In this document: one piece after another, positions 26,164 to 34,848 of the stretch
Position numbering within the stretch: position 1 is the first letter of the stretch
Layout: every line of letters starts with the position of its first letter
NCBI RefSeq assembly: GCF_009883635.2
Contig: NZ_CP026115.2
Span: 3,782,001-3,846,000, forward strand
DNA: 64,000 nt
Origin: Pseudomonas putida
Lineage (GTDB): Bacteria > Pseudomonadota > Gammaproteobacteria > Pseudomonadales > Pseudomonadaceae
Reading direction: 5' to 3'
Made by a program: the position numbers and the translations under genes
Notes under the pieces: model-generated
The model's database searches: none
Told to the model about the DNA's origin: nothing
What the model saw: the letters and a program-made list of their open reading frames with translations, nothing else

Positions 26164-27774
26164 TCAGGCCGCCATCGGCTCGAAGCTGTCGGCCCGGGCC
26201 ATTTGCCACATACGCGAATAGAACTGCCCATTGACCTCACCGGTGAGCAACTCGCCCGGCTTGAGGAACACATGCATCTGCGAGAACAGCTTGATCTCGG
26301 TGGCCGACACGCGCCGCACCAGGTGCTTGGCCTCCAGCTGCGCCGGGTGCTCAAGGCCCGCAGCAGCCAGCATCTCGGCCAGCGCACGCAGGGTGTTGTG
26401 ATGGAAGTTCAGCACCCGCTGGGCCTTGTCCGGCACCACCAGGGCGCGCTGGCGCAGCGGGTCTTGCGTGGCTACGCCGGTCGGGCATTTGTTGGTGTGG
26501 CAACTCTGCGACTGGATGCAGCCAATGGCGAACATGAACCCGCGTGCCGAGTTGGCCCAGTCGGCGCCAATGGCCAGCACGCTGGCGATGTCGAAGGCGC
26601 TGACGATCTTGCCACTGGCGCCAAGCTTGATCTTGTCGCGCAGGTTAAGCCCAACCAAGGTGTTATGCACGAACAGCAGGCCTTCACGCAGCGGCACGCC
26701 GATGTGGTCGGTGAACTCCACCGGCGCGGCGCCGGTGCCGCCTTCCTTGCCATCGACCACGATGAAGTCGGGCAGGATGCCGGTTTCCAGCATGGCCTTG
26801 GCGATGCCCATGAATTCCCAAGGGTGGCCCAGGCAGAACTTGAAGCCCACCGGTTTACCGCCAGACAACTCACGCAGCTGGGCGATGAAGTGCATCATCT
26901 CGATCGGGGTGGAGAAGGCGCTGTGGCGCGATGGCGAGATGCAGTCCTCGCCCATCAGCACGCCACGGGTTTCGGCAATTTCCTGGGTCACCTTGTGTTT
27001 GGGCAGGATGCCGCCGTGGCCGGGCTTGGCGCCCTGGCTCATCTTGATCTCGATCATCCTCACCTGTGGGGTGCGGGCCTGGGCGGCGAAGCGTTCGGGG
27101 TCGAAGCGGCCGTCGGCGGTGCGGCAGCCGAAGTAGCCGCTGCCCAGCTCCCAGACCAGGTCGCCGCCATTTTCGCGGTGATAGGGGCTGATGCTGCCTT
27201 CACCGGTGTCATGGTGGAAGTTGCCCAGTTTGGCGCCCTTGTTCAGGGCGCGGATGGCGTTGGCGCTGAGTGAACCGAAGCTCATGGCCGAGATGTTGAA
27301 GATCGACGCCGAATACGGCTGGCTGCACTGCGGCCCGCCGACGATGACCCGGAAGCTTGCCGGGTCGGTCAGTGGTGCCGGGCGCATTGAGTGGCCGATG
27401 AACTCGAAGCCTGATTCGTAGACGTCGATCAGGGTGCCGAAGGGTTTGTCCGAGGCTTCGTTCTTGGCTCGGGCATACACCAGCGAGCGCTGGGCGCGGG
27501 AAAAGGGCAGGGCGTCGCTGTCGGCCTCCAGCAGGTATTGGCGGATTTCCGGGCGGATGCCCTCGACCAGGTAGCGGATGTTGCCAAGGATCGGGTAGTT
27601 GCGGCGCACCGCGTGGCGTTGCTGCAGCAGGTCGAACACCCCGATCAGGCTGAGCACCCCGGTGACCAGGGTGAACGGCCACAACCATTCGTGGTGGAGG
27701 AATGGCAGGCTCGCCAGGGTGAACAATACGCAGGCGGTGAAGAAGGCATAGCGGCTGAGAAGTGACAGGCTCAT
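26164..27774 (-). CDS. FMN-binding glutamate synthase family protein (membrane-anchored GltB-like)
   Basis: 536 residues from ATG 27774. One or two N-terminal membrane helices (about 9-45) precede a glutamate-synthase-type FMN barrel: FNISAMSFGSLSANAIRALNKGA, HDTGEGSISPYHRENGGDLVWELGSGYFG, IEIKMSQGAKPGHGGILP, DGKEGGTGAAPVEF, and a cysteine cluster CIQSQSCHTNKCPTG that in GltB binds a 3Fe-4S cluster. The glutaminase and ammonia-tunnel domains of real glutamate synthase are missing, so it is a stand-alone FMN oxidoreductase of uncertain reaction. A 35-residue upstream extension to 27879 lacks support. Confidence 0.88.
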   Translation of the reverse strand: MSLSLLSRYAFFTACVLFTLASLPFLHHEWLWPFTLVTGVLSLIGVFDLLQQRHAVRRNYPILGNIRYLVEGIRPEIRQYLLEADSDALPFSRAQRSLVYARAKNEASDKPFGTLIDVYESGFEFIGHSMRPAPLTDPASFRVIVGGPQCSQPYSASIFNISAMSFGSLSANAIRALNKGAKLGNFHHDTGEGSISPYHRENGGDLVWELGSGYFGCRTADGRFDPERFAAQARTPQVRMIEIKMSQGAKPGHGGILPKHKVTQEIAETRGVLMGEDCISPSRHSAFSTPIEMMHFIAQLRELSGGKPVGFKFCLGHPWEFMGIAKAMLETGILPDFIVVDGKEGGTGAAPVEFTDHIGVPLREGLLFVHNTLVGLNLRDKIKLGASGKIVSAFDIASVLAIGADWANSARGFMFAIGCIQSQSCHTNKCPTGVATQDPLRQRALVVPDKAQRVLNFHHNTLRALAEMLAAAGLEHPAQLEAKHLVRRVSATEIKLFSQMHVFLKPGELLTGEVNGQFYSRMWQMARADSFEPMAA

Positions 27775-27915
27775 ACGGGATCCTTGCGATGGCGCGGTCA
27801 GGCTCAGGGCCTGGGGCAAACCCCGACCATAGCCAACTTGTGTGGCAGTGCAAATCAAAATCGGGGTAGCGAAAATCATTCTCGCCCAAGGGTGTTCGAC
27901 GATAAGGCTCCAGTG

Positions 27916-27959
27916 CCTGTGAAATCGAGCGCCGCCCGCGCGGCGCTCGATCTCACAGG
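27916..27959 (-). terminator. Hairpin terminator after lhr
   Basis: A 20-bp stem with 19 pairs (27916-27935 with 27940-27959, begins CCTGTGAAATCGAGCGCC) and a 4-nt loop lies directly after the lhr stop codon. There is no T-run, but the stem is very stable. Confidence 0.65.
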
Positions 27960-27961
27960 CG

Positions 27962-30900
27962 CTAAAACCGCGCCGGCGTATGCATCAATTTCTCCTTCCA
28001 GCTCGCTTGCTCCTGCGCCGACCCCTCCACCAGATAGCTGTACCTCCCAGCCACCCGCACAGCCACCGGCACGCCATCGCGATACAGCACCCGGTTGCCA
28101 CCAACCGCAGGCACTTTCGCCCCAGGCAGCAGCGACCCGATCAGGTTCAGCGGGTCGCTCGCACTCACCACCACCAACCCTGCATCCAAGGCGCGTCGGC
28201 GTACTTGCCTCAACAACCCGACCGCCTCCGGCAAGGCGAACTGCTCACCGGCCAGCCCGGCAATGAAACGCCCGCCACGAATCTCGCCACGCGCTTCCAG
28301 CCGGTGATAGCAACGCAGCAGCTCGCGCCAGGACGGCAGCACATCGCTTTCCCGCTCCAGCAGCCGCCAGCAGATCACCCCATAGCGTCGCAGCAGGGCG
28401 CGGGCGATGTGTTCCACGCGCTGGCTCTCGTCAACAGCGCCATTGCCCCTGCGCAGCAACGCCCAGCGTCCGGCATGGGCCATGCTGCTCGACAGCGGCG
28501 GGTGGCCGCGCCGGCTGTTGCGGGAGCTGCGCTTGGCGGCAGGGGTAATCAGGCTGCGCAGGCCGGTGAAACTGTCGGCGCCCACCAGGCCGGCCCCCAC
28601 CAGTTCCTGCAACGCCGCTTCCAGCTCGCTGGGCAGCAGGTGGGCATCGCTGGTCAGTTCGTCGAAGAACAACGCCCCGTGGGCCTGCAGCGCTTCAAGC
28701 ACCCGTTGTGCCCGCCCGCCAAGTGCCTCCCGGGCAGGCTCGGGGGCGAGGCTACGCCACAGGCCCATGTGCTCGCGTGGCAACAGCACCAGCGGCGTGC
28801 TCGACAGGGTATTGCTCGCCACGGTCGCGGCCAGCCGGCTCCAGGCAAACTGCCCGCTGCGGCAGGCATCGTCCAGCCAGTGCGGGCTGTAGTCCTTGAT
28901 CCGCGCGGGCAGCAGTTCCGCTTCCCAGGCGCCAGCGGCACTGGGAAACCCCTGTAACTGCCCCAGCACTTCGGCCACCGCCTGAGGCCCACGCAGGCGC
29001 TCATCAGGGGCCAGGTGCTGCCAGTCGAACAGAAAACGCATGAAGTCCTGCAGGCTGACCGGCTCGATCTCCCGGCGCAGGCGTTTCACCGTGTAGCGAT
29101 GGATGCGTGCCAGCAGGTGGCGCTCACACCATTGCAGGTCCAGTGCCCCTGGGCTGAAGTGGCCACGCAACACGTAGCCTTCTGCTTCCAGATGGGCCAG
29201 CGCCTGCTCGACCTGCACGGCAGGTTTACTCAGCGGCGCCGCAATTTGTGCCACGCTCAGCGGGCCGTAGCCGCTCAGGCGGGCGCGTAGCAGCTCGCTC
29301 AGAGCGCTGTCCGGGTCGATGGCCTGGTCGAAGCCGGGCAGTATGTCCAGCGCAGCCTCCAGGCGCGATGCCGGATACAGCGTCTGCAGCAGGTTCAGGC
29401 GTTCGCGTGCCAGCCAAAGTCTTTCATCGATCAGGCGCATGGCCCGACCGGCCTTGGCCAGCTGGCGCAGCAGCAGGTCCCAGCTGGGGTTGGCCTGGAC
29501 TTCGTCATGGCTGATGGCGCCCAGGGTCATCAGCGCCTCATGCATCTCGTCGGCATTGCCCGGCTGCGGCCAGGCCTCGGCCTGCACGGCGGTGATCGCA
29601 TCGGCGTCCAGTGCACCGAGGTCATCGCCGTCATGCACTTCATTCCAGCGCCGGTTGAGCACCGCCTGGGTGCGTCGCTCCTCCAGCGGGGCGTCATCAA
29701 GGAAGGCATAGGGCCGTGCGTTGAGAATGGCCGAGGCCAGCGGCGAAGGCGCGGGCAGGTCGAGGCACAGCAGGCGCACCTGGCCGCTTTCCATGCGCCG
29801 CAGCAGGGCCAGCCAGCCTTCGCTGTCCATGGCCTCGTGCAGGCAGTCGTCGAGGGTCTGTTCGACCAGCGGGTGATCGGGGATCTGCCGTTCGCCGACG
29901 ATGTTCTCCAGGCAGGCGATCTGGTCGGGGAACACCGCGGCAATCAGGTCCTCACTCTTCATGCGCTGGATTTGCGGCGCTACCTTGCGGCCGCCGACGA
30001 AGCGCGGCAGGGCCATGGCCACGCCAGCGTTCCAGCGCCAGCGCACGCCGAACAGCGGCGCGTCGAGCAGGGCCTGGATGAGGATCTGCTCGGCGTTGCG
30101 GCTGTTGAGGTAGCGCCATACTTCATCCAGCTCGAAGCTGTGGCTGGTGGACAGCGACAGCACGATGGCGTCTTCGCTGGCCGCAGCCTGCAACTCGAAA
30201 TTGAATGTGCGGCAGAAGCGTTTGCGCAGGGCCAGCCCCCACGCACGGTTGATACGGCTGCCGTAGGGCGAATGGATGATCAGCTGGGTAGCGCCGGATT
30301 CATCGAAGAAGCGCTCCATCACCAGAGTTTGTTGCGAGGGCAGGGCACCGAGCACCTCGCGGGTGCGGCCCAGGTAATCGAGCAACTGGCTGGCGCTGGC
30401 TTCGTCCAGTTCGAAGGTATCCTGCAGCCACTGCAGCCCCTCTTCGTTCTGCGCCAAACGCTCATCCAGGCGGGCCTGCAGGCGGGCGACGGCGGCGGAC
30501 AGTTCATCGCTGCGTCCCGGCGCTTCGCCGAGCCAGAACGGAATGGTCGGTGGCAGGCCCTGGGCATCTTCGACGCGCACTCGACCGGGTTCGACCCGCA
30601 GGATGCGATAGGACGCATTGCCCAGCTGAAAGATGTCCCCGGCGATGCTCTCCACCGCAAAGTCTTCATTGACGCTGCCGATGTTCAGCGCCTGTGGCTC
30701 GAGTAGCACGGCATAGTCGGCATTGTCGGGAATGGTGCCGCCGCTGGTCAGCGCCGTCAGCTGGCTACCCCGGCGCCCGCGCAAGGTGCCGCTTACCGCA
30801 TCACGGTGCAGATAGGCGCTGCGGATGCCCAGGCGGCCATTGTAGCCTTCGGCGAGCATGCGCAGCAGGGCCTGGTAATGGGCGGGATCGAGGGCGGTAT

Positions 30901-32236
30901 AAGGCGCGGCTTGGCGCAGGCAGTCGAACAGCGCCTGTTCCTGCCAGGGCTGGTTGCTGGCCTCGGCGACGATCTGCTGGGCCAGCACGTCCAGCGGTGC
31001 CTTGGGGACATGCAATTCATCGAGTTCGCCATGGCGCACGCAGTCGAGCAGAGCCACGCATTCGATCAGGTCATCGCGGGAAGTCGGAAACAGGCGGCCC
31101 TTGGGTATGCCCTCGACCTGGTGCCCGGAGCGACCGACGCGCTGCAGGAATGCCGCAATCGAGCCCGGTGATTCGATCTGGCAGACCAGGTCGACATCGC
31201 CGATGTCGATACCCAGCTCAAGCGAGGCAGTGGCCACCAGCACCGTCAGCTGCCCGTTCTTCAGGCGCTGTTCGGCGTCCAGGCGCAGCTCCTTGGCCAG
31301 GCTGCCATGGTGCGCGGCCACCGCGTCCTTGCCCAGGCGGTCGCTGAGGTGGCGAGTGATGCGTTCAGCCAGGCGCCGGGTATTGACGAACACCAGCGTG
31401 GTGCGGTGTTCGCGGGCGAGGGCAGCCAAGCGGTCATGGACCAGGCCCCAGACGTCGGTGGCCATGACGGCGCCGAGCGGCACCGGCGGCACTTCGATGG
31501 CGAGGTCGCGCTGGCGTGCATGGCCGACATCGACGATCGCGCAAGGGCGTTGGTCGCCGACCAGGAACTGCGCCACGCGCTCCACCGGCCGCTGAGTGGC
31601 AGACAGGCCGATGCGCCGTAGTGGGCGCCCAGACAAAGCCTGCAAACGCTCCAACGTCAGCGCCAGGTGGGCACCGCGCTTGTTGCCGGCCAGGGCGTGG
31701 ATTTCATCGACGATCACCGTGTGCACGTTGGCCAGGCCTTCGCGGCCGGAGGCCGAGCCCATCAGCACGTACAGCGACTCCGGTGTGGTCACCAGGATGT
31801 GCGGTGCCAGCTTGCGCATGGCCACTCGCTCTTTTTGCGGGGTATCGCCGGTGCGCACGGCGGCGGTGATGCGTGGTGCTTTCAAGCCTTGTTGTTCAAG
31901 GGCCTGGCTGATGCCTTCGAGCGGGGCCTGCAGGTTCAGGCGGATGTCATTGGACAGCGCCTTGAGCGGCGACACGTAGACGACCTGGGTGTGCGGCGGC
32001 AACTCGCCGTCATGCTCCAGGCCTTCGCGGAACAGTTCATCGAGCACGGCCAGGAAGGCGCTCAAGGTCTTGCCCGAGCCGGTCGGCGCGGCGAGCAGCA
32101 TCGACTGGCCGGCATGGATCAGGGGCCAGGCACGGGCCTGGGCATCGGTGACCGTGGCGAAGTGGCGGCGGAACCAGGTGCCGACGGCCGGGTGGAACAG
32201 CTCGAGCACCGGGTGCTGGTGGGCTGGCAGGTTCAT
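27962..32236 (-). CDS. lhr: Long ATP-dependent helicase Lhr
   Basis: 1,424 residues, the full length of bacterial long-form Lhr. Superfamily 2 helicase: Walker A AAPTGSGKT (about 50-58), DEIH box in VIVDEIHALAGNKRG, motif III SATQR, and motif VI QRVGRSGHQ; a winged-helix and Lhr-specific domain follow to about residue 870, and a long C-terminal domain (Lhr-CTD) completes it. Lhr is a 3'-5' single-stranded-DNA-dependent translocase that unwinds RNA:DNA hybrids, linked to DNA repair; the CTD of the E. coli enzyme has been tied to uracil removal. It is a single gene with its own terminator. Confidence 0.95.
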   Translation of the reverse strand: MNLPAHQHPVLELFHPAVGTWFRRHFATVTDAQARAWPLIHAGQSMLLAAPTGSGKTLSAFLAVLDELFREGLEHDGELPPHTQVVYVSPLKALSNDIRLNLQAPLEGISQALEQQGLKAPRITAAVRTGDTPQKERVAMRKLAPHILVTTPESLYVLMGSASGREGLANVHTVIVDEIHALAGNKRGAHLALTLERLQALSGRPLRRIGLSATQRPVERVAQFLVGDQRPCAIVDVGHARQRDLAIEVPPVPLGAVMATDVWGLVHDRLAALAREHRTTLVFVNTRRLAERITRHLSDRLGKDAVAAHHGSLAKELRLDAEQRLKNGQLTVLVATASLELGIDIGDVDLVCQIESPGSIAAFLQRVGRSGHQVEGIPKGRLFPTSRDDLIECVALLDCVRHGELDELHVPKAPLDVLAQQIVAEASNQPWQEQALFDCLRQAAPYTALDPAHYQALLRMLAEGYNGRLGIRSAYLHRDAVSGTLRGRRGSQLTALTSGGTIPDNADYAVLLEPQALNIGSVNEDFAVESIAGDIFQLGNASYRILRVEPGRVRVEDAQGLPPTIPFWLGEAPGRSDELSAAVARLQARLDERLAQNEEGLQWLQDTFELDEASASQLLDYLGRTREVLGALPSQQTLVMERFFDESGATQLIIHSPYGSRINRAWGLALRKRFCRTFNFELQAAASEDAIVLSLSTSHSFELDEVWRYLNSRNAEQILIQALLDAPLFGVRWRWNAGVAMALPRFVGGRKVAPQIQRMKSEDLIAAVFPDQIACLENIVGERQIPDHPLVEQTLDDCLHEAMDSEGWLALLRRMESGQVRLLCLDLPAPSPLASAILNARPYAFLDDAPLEERRTQAVLNRRWNEVHDGDDLGALDADAITAVQAEAWPQPGNADEMHEALMTLGAISHDEVQANPSWDLLLRQLAKAGRAMRLIDERLWLARERLNLLQTLYPASRLEAALDILPGFDQAIDPDSALSELLRARLSGYGPLSVAQIAAPLSKPAVQVEQALAHLEAEGYVLRGHFSPGALDLQWCERHLLARIHRYTVKRLRREIEPVSLQDFMRFLFDWQHLAPDERLRGPQAVAEVLGQLQGFPSAAGAWEAELLPARIKDYSPHWLDDACRSGQFAWSRLAATVASNTLSSTPLVLLPREHMGLWRSLAPEPAREALGGRAQRVLEALQAHGALFFDELTSDAHLLPSELEAALQELVGAGLVGADSFTGLRSLITPAAKRSSRNSRRGHPPLSSSMAHAGRWALLRRGNGAVDESQRVEHIARALLRRYGVICWRLLERESDVLPSWRELLRCYHRLEARGEIRGGRFIAGLAGEQFALPEAVGLLRQVRRRALDAGLVVVSASDPLNLIGSLLPGAKVPAVGGNRVLYRDGVPVAVRVAGRYSYLVEGSAQEQASWKEKLMHTPARF

Positions 32237-32326
32237 CTGTTGGTTATGGCGGGTGAACGGCGGCTTGGCAAGGGGCCGTTCGTCGTGGATCTTCTGTAGA
32301 CTGTCGCCTTTTCAGCGAGCCCACCC

Positions 32327-32740
32327 ATGCCCAACATCATCCGCATCGCCGCCGCCCTGTTGATCGACCCGCAAGGCCGTACCCTGCTGGTGCGCAAGCG
32401 TGGCACTCAGGCGTTCATGCAACCGGGTGGCAAGATCGATGCGGGTGAGTCACCCGTTCAGGCGTTGGTGCGCGAACTGCAAGAAGAGTTGGGGCTGCAC
32501 ATTGACCCGGACCAGGCCGTGCATCTGGGCCAGTTCAGCGCACCGGCCGCCAACGAACCGGGCTTCGAGGTGCAGGCTGAACTGTTCCGCGTCGACAGTG
32601 CCGAGGTGGTAGCCCCGGCGGCGGAAATCGAAGAAGTGCTGTGGCTGGCCGCCGATCAGGCAGCAACGCCTGAATTGGCGCCGCTGACCCGCGACCTGAT
32701 CCTGCCGCTGTATCGCCAGGCCGTCAGCGTACCGCGCTGA
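32327..32740 (+). CDS. Nudix hydrolase
   Basis: 137 residues. The full Nudix box is present at about residues 35-57: G-GKIDAGE-SPVQALV-RELQEELGL fits Gx5Ex7REUxEExGU. Such enzymes hydrolyse nucleoside diphosphates linked to another group; the substrate cannot be told. The end overlaps the 3' end of the convergent metR gene by 17 bp, an arrangement that produces mutually antisense transcripts. Confidence 0.9.
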   Translation: MPNIIRIAAALLIDPQGRTLLVRKRGTQAFMQPGGKIDAGESPVQALVRELQEELGLHIDPDQAVHLGQFSAPAANEPGFEVQAELFRVDSAEVVAPAAEIEEVLWLAADQAATPELAPLTRDLILPLYRQAVSVPR

Positions 32741-33641
32741 CCCCGTCGAGGGTGGCGAACGAGGTGTCCTTGGCGGTCAGCAGGAAGTCGCGCATGTAAG
32801 GCGCATCGAGCATGTCGGTGCGCACGGCCGCATATAGCGTGGCGAACAGGCCTTTCTCGCCCAGGCGCTTGCCCTTCACATAGCCCCGCGAGCTGTATTC
32901 GTGCAGCGCCCAGTGCGGCATGCCGCACACGCCACGGCCGCTGGCCACCAGTTGCATCATCATCACCGTCAGCTCGGACGTGCGCACGGCAGCCGGCTCG
33001 ATATCGGCGGGCTCCAGGAAGCGGGTGAAGATGTCCAGGCGGTCGCGCTCCACCGGGTAGATGATCAGGGTCTGGTCGAGCAGGTCCTGGGGCACGATGT
33101 ACGGTTTGCTGGCCAGCGGGTGCTGGTTGGCCACGGCGAGCATGGCTTCGTAGGTAAACAGCGGCACGTAGGTGATGCCCGCGAGGTCCAGCGGGTCGGA
33201 GGTCACCACCAGGTCGAGGTCGCCCCGGGCCAGTGCTGGCAGTGGGGCGAAGGCAAAGCCCGAGGCCAGGTCCAGCTCCACTTCCGGCCAGGCATCGCGG
33301 AACTGGTCGATGGTTGGCATCAGCCACTGGAAGCAGCTGTGGCATTCGATGGCCATGTGCAGGCGCCCGGCAGTGCCGCCGGCCAGCCGGGCGATGTCGC
33401 GTTCGGCGCCGCGCAGCAGCGGCAGGGTGGCATCGGCCAGTTGCAGCAGGCGCAGGCCGGCGCTGGTGAAGCGGATCGGCTTGGTCTTGCGCACGAACAG
33501 CGGCAGGCCCAGGCGCTCTTCAAGCTCCTTGAACTGGTGTGACAGTGCCGACTGGGTCAGGTGCAGGCGTTCGGCGGCCTCCACCAGGCTGTCGGCCTCG
33601 CGCAGGGCATGAAGGGTTTTCAGGTGGCGGATCTCCAGCAC
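32724..33641 (-). CDS. metR: LysR-type regulator MetR
   Basis: 305 residues. The N-terminal helix-turn-helix (MLEIRHLKTLHALREADSLVEAAERLHLTQSALSHQFKELEERLGLPLFVRKTKPIRFTSAG) and the effector domain (RLHMAIECHSCFQWLMPTIDQFRDAWPEVELDL) are characteristic of MetR, which activates methionine biosynthesis genes such as metE with homocysteine as effector. Length is as expected. No met gene lies next to it in this window, so its targets are elsewhere. A dyad with a LysR-like layout lies 37-56 bp before the start codon. Confidence 0.92.
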   Translation of the reverse strand: MLEIRHLKTLHALREADSLVEAAERLHLTQSALSHQFKELEERLGLPLFVRKTKPIRFTSAGLRLLQLADATLPLLRGAERDIARLAGGTAGRLHMAIECHSCFQWLMPTIDQFRDAWPEVELDLASGFAFAPLPALARGDLDLVVTSDPLDLAGITYVPLFTYEAMLAVANQHPLASKPYIVPQDLLDQTLIIYPVERDRLDIFTRFLEPADIEPAAVRTSELTVMMMQLVASGRGVCGMPHWALHEYSSRGYVKGKRLGEKGLFATLYAAVRTDMLDAPYMRDFLLTAKDTSFATLDGVSAVR

Positions 33642-33677
33642 GGCTGACTCCGAGAAAAATATTTAAGGAAACGGCGA

Positions 33678-33697
33678 ATGAGTTGAGTTTCGCTCAT
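33678..33697. promoter_or_regulatory. LysR-type dyad between metR and the divergent hydrolase
   Basis: ATGAG-N10-CTCAT forms an inverted repeat with the T-N11-A geometry of LysR sites. It sits just upstream of metR, where an autoregulatory site is expected. The E. coli MetR consensus is TGAA-N5-TTCA, so the match is to layout and not to bases. Confidence 0.3.
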
Positions 33698-33838
33698 GTT
33701 CGCCCGCGCTGTCGATTGGACCATGCGCCGCACCGCTCGGCAGGGTTCATCAAACTGTCACTGAACTGTGGCAGCGCGCCCGAATTAAATTCATCAGACT
33801 CGCGCTCTACTGGGGATCTGCATTCTGGTGTTTCTTTC

Positions 33839-34834
33839 ATGCGGGCTTTTCTGCTTTTTTTCTTTCTGGTGTTCAACGCTTCGGCCAGCTTCGCCGACAC
33901 GCGCTGCGACGCCCATGTGCCGGTACAACGTGCCGAAATCGGTGAGCTGAGCCTGGTCTATCAGAGCGTCGGCGCGCCTCGCGATCCGGCCTTGCTGCTG
34001 GTCATGGGCCTGGGCGGGCAACTCATCCATTGGCCGGACGACGTGGTTGAAGCATTGTGCCGTCAGGGCTTCCGGGTCATTCGCTATGACAATCGCGATG
34101 TCGGCCTGTCGCGCTGGAACCAGCTGCCACCTTCGGCCAATCTCACGGTCGAGCTGTTGCGCTACAAGCTGGGCCTGCCGGTTTCCGCGCCTTATACCCT
34201 GACCGACATGGCCAACGATGGCCTGCAGCTGATGGATGGACTGGGCATTCGCCAGTTCCATGTGCTGGGTGTGAGCATGGGCGGGATGATCGCCCAGCAC
34301 CTGGCCGCCATGGCGCCCGAACGGGTGCGTAGCCTGACCCTGGTGATGTCCAGTTCGGGGGCGGCAGGGCTGCCGGCACCGGATCCGGCCCTGGTGCAGT
34401 TGCTGGCGCGGCGCAGTGCGCCGAGTCGTGAGGTGGCCATCGAGCAGCAGGCTGACTTGCTGGCTGCGTTGGGCAGCCCGCAGGTGCATGACGATCGGGC
34501 GGTGCTGCTGCAGCAGGCGGCGGTGGCGTACGACCGGGCATACAATCCGGAGGGTGCGAAGCGCCAGATCATGGCGATTCTGGCCGAGCCGAGCCGCGTG
34601 CAATTGCTGAATGAGTTGCGGGTGCCGACGCTGGTGGTGCATGGCACCGCCGATCCGTTATTGCCGGTGATGCACGGCGTGCACCTGGCAGCGCATATCC
34701 AGGGGAGTCAGCTTCGGTTGATTCCGGGACTGGCGCACCGCTTCCAGGAGCGGTTCAAGGCCCCCCTGCTGGCGGCGGTGCTGCCTTACCTGCAGTCGCA
34801 CCGGCAGGATGTCACCCATATCGCCGGCCTCTGA
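33839..34834 (+). CDS. Exported alpha/beta-hydrolase
   Basis: 331 residues from ATG 33839. A signal peptide (MRAFLLFFFLVFNASASFA) directs it to the periplasm. The alpha/beta-hydrolase core has the oxyanion strand LLLVMGLGGQLIHWP, nucleophile Ser146 in GVSMGG, acid Asp in HGTADPLLP and His in GLAHRF. Esterase or lactonase activity is likely; the substrate is unknown. The frame continues upstream to 33539, but that stretch overlaps metR and would bury the signal peptide. It converges on aauR. Confidence 0.85.
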   Translation: MRAFLLFFFLVFNASASFADTRCDAHVPVQRAEIGELSLVYQSVGAPRDPALLLVMGLGGQLIHWPDDVVEALCRQGFRVIRYDNRDVGLSRWNQLPPSANLTVELLRYKLGLPVSAPYTLTDMANDGLQLMDGLGIRQFHVLGVSMGGMIAQHLAAMAPERVRSLTLVMSSSGAAGLPAPDPALVQLLARRSAPSREVAIEQQADLLAALGSPQVHDDRAVLLQQAAVAYDRAYNPEGAKRQIMAILAEPSRVQLLNELRVPTLVVHGTADPLLPVMHGVHLAAHIQGSQLRLIPGLAHRFQERFKAPLLAAVLPYLQSHRQDVTHIAGL

Positions 34835-34848
34835 ATCGGGGTCTCCTG

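Noticed and set aside
26025..26387. 120-codon minus-strand frame reading through the end of the glutamate-synthase-like gene
   Set aside because: Its first two thirds are a shadow of that gene; only the short distal part is of interest and is listed separately.
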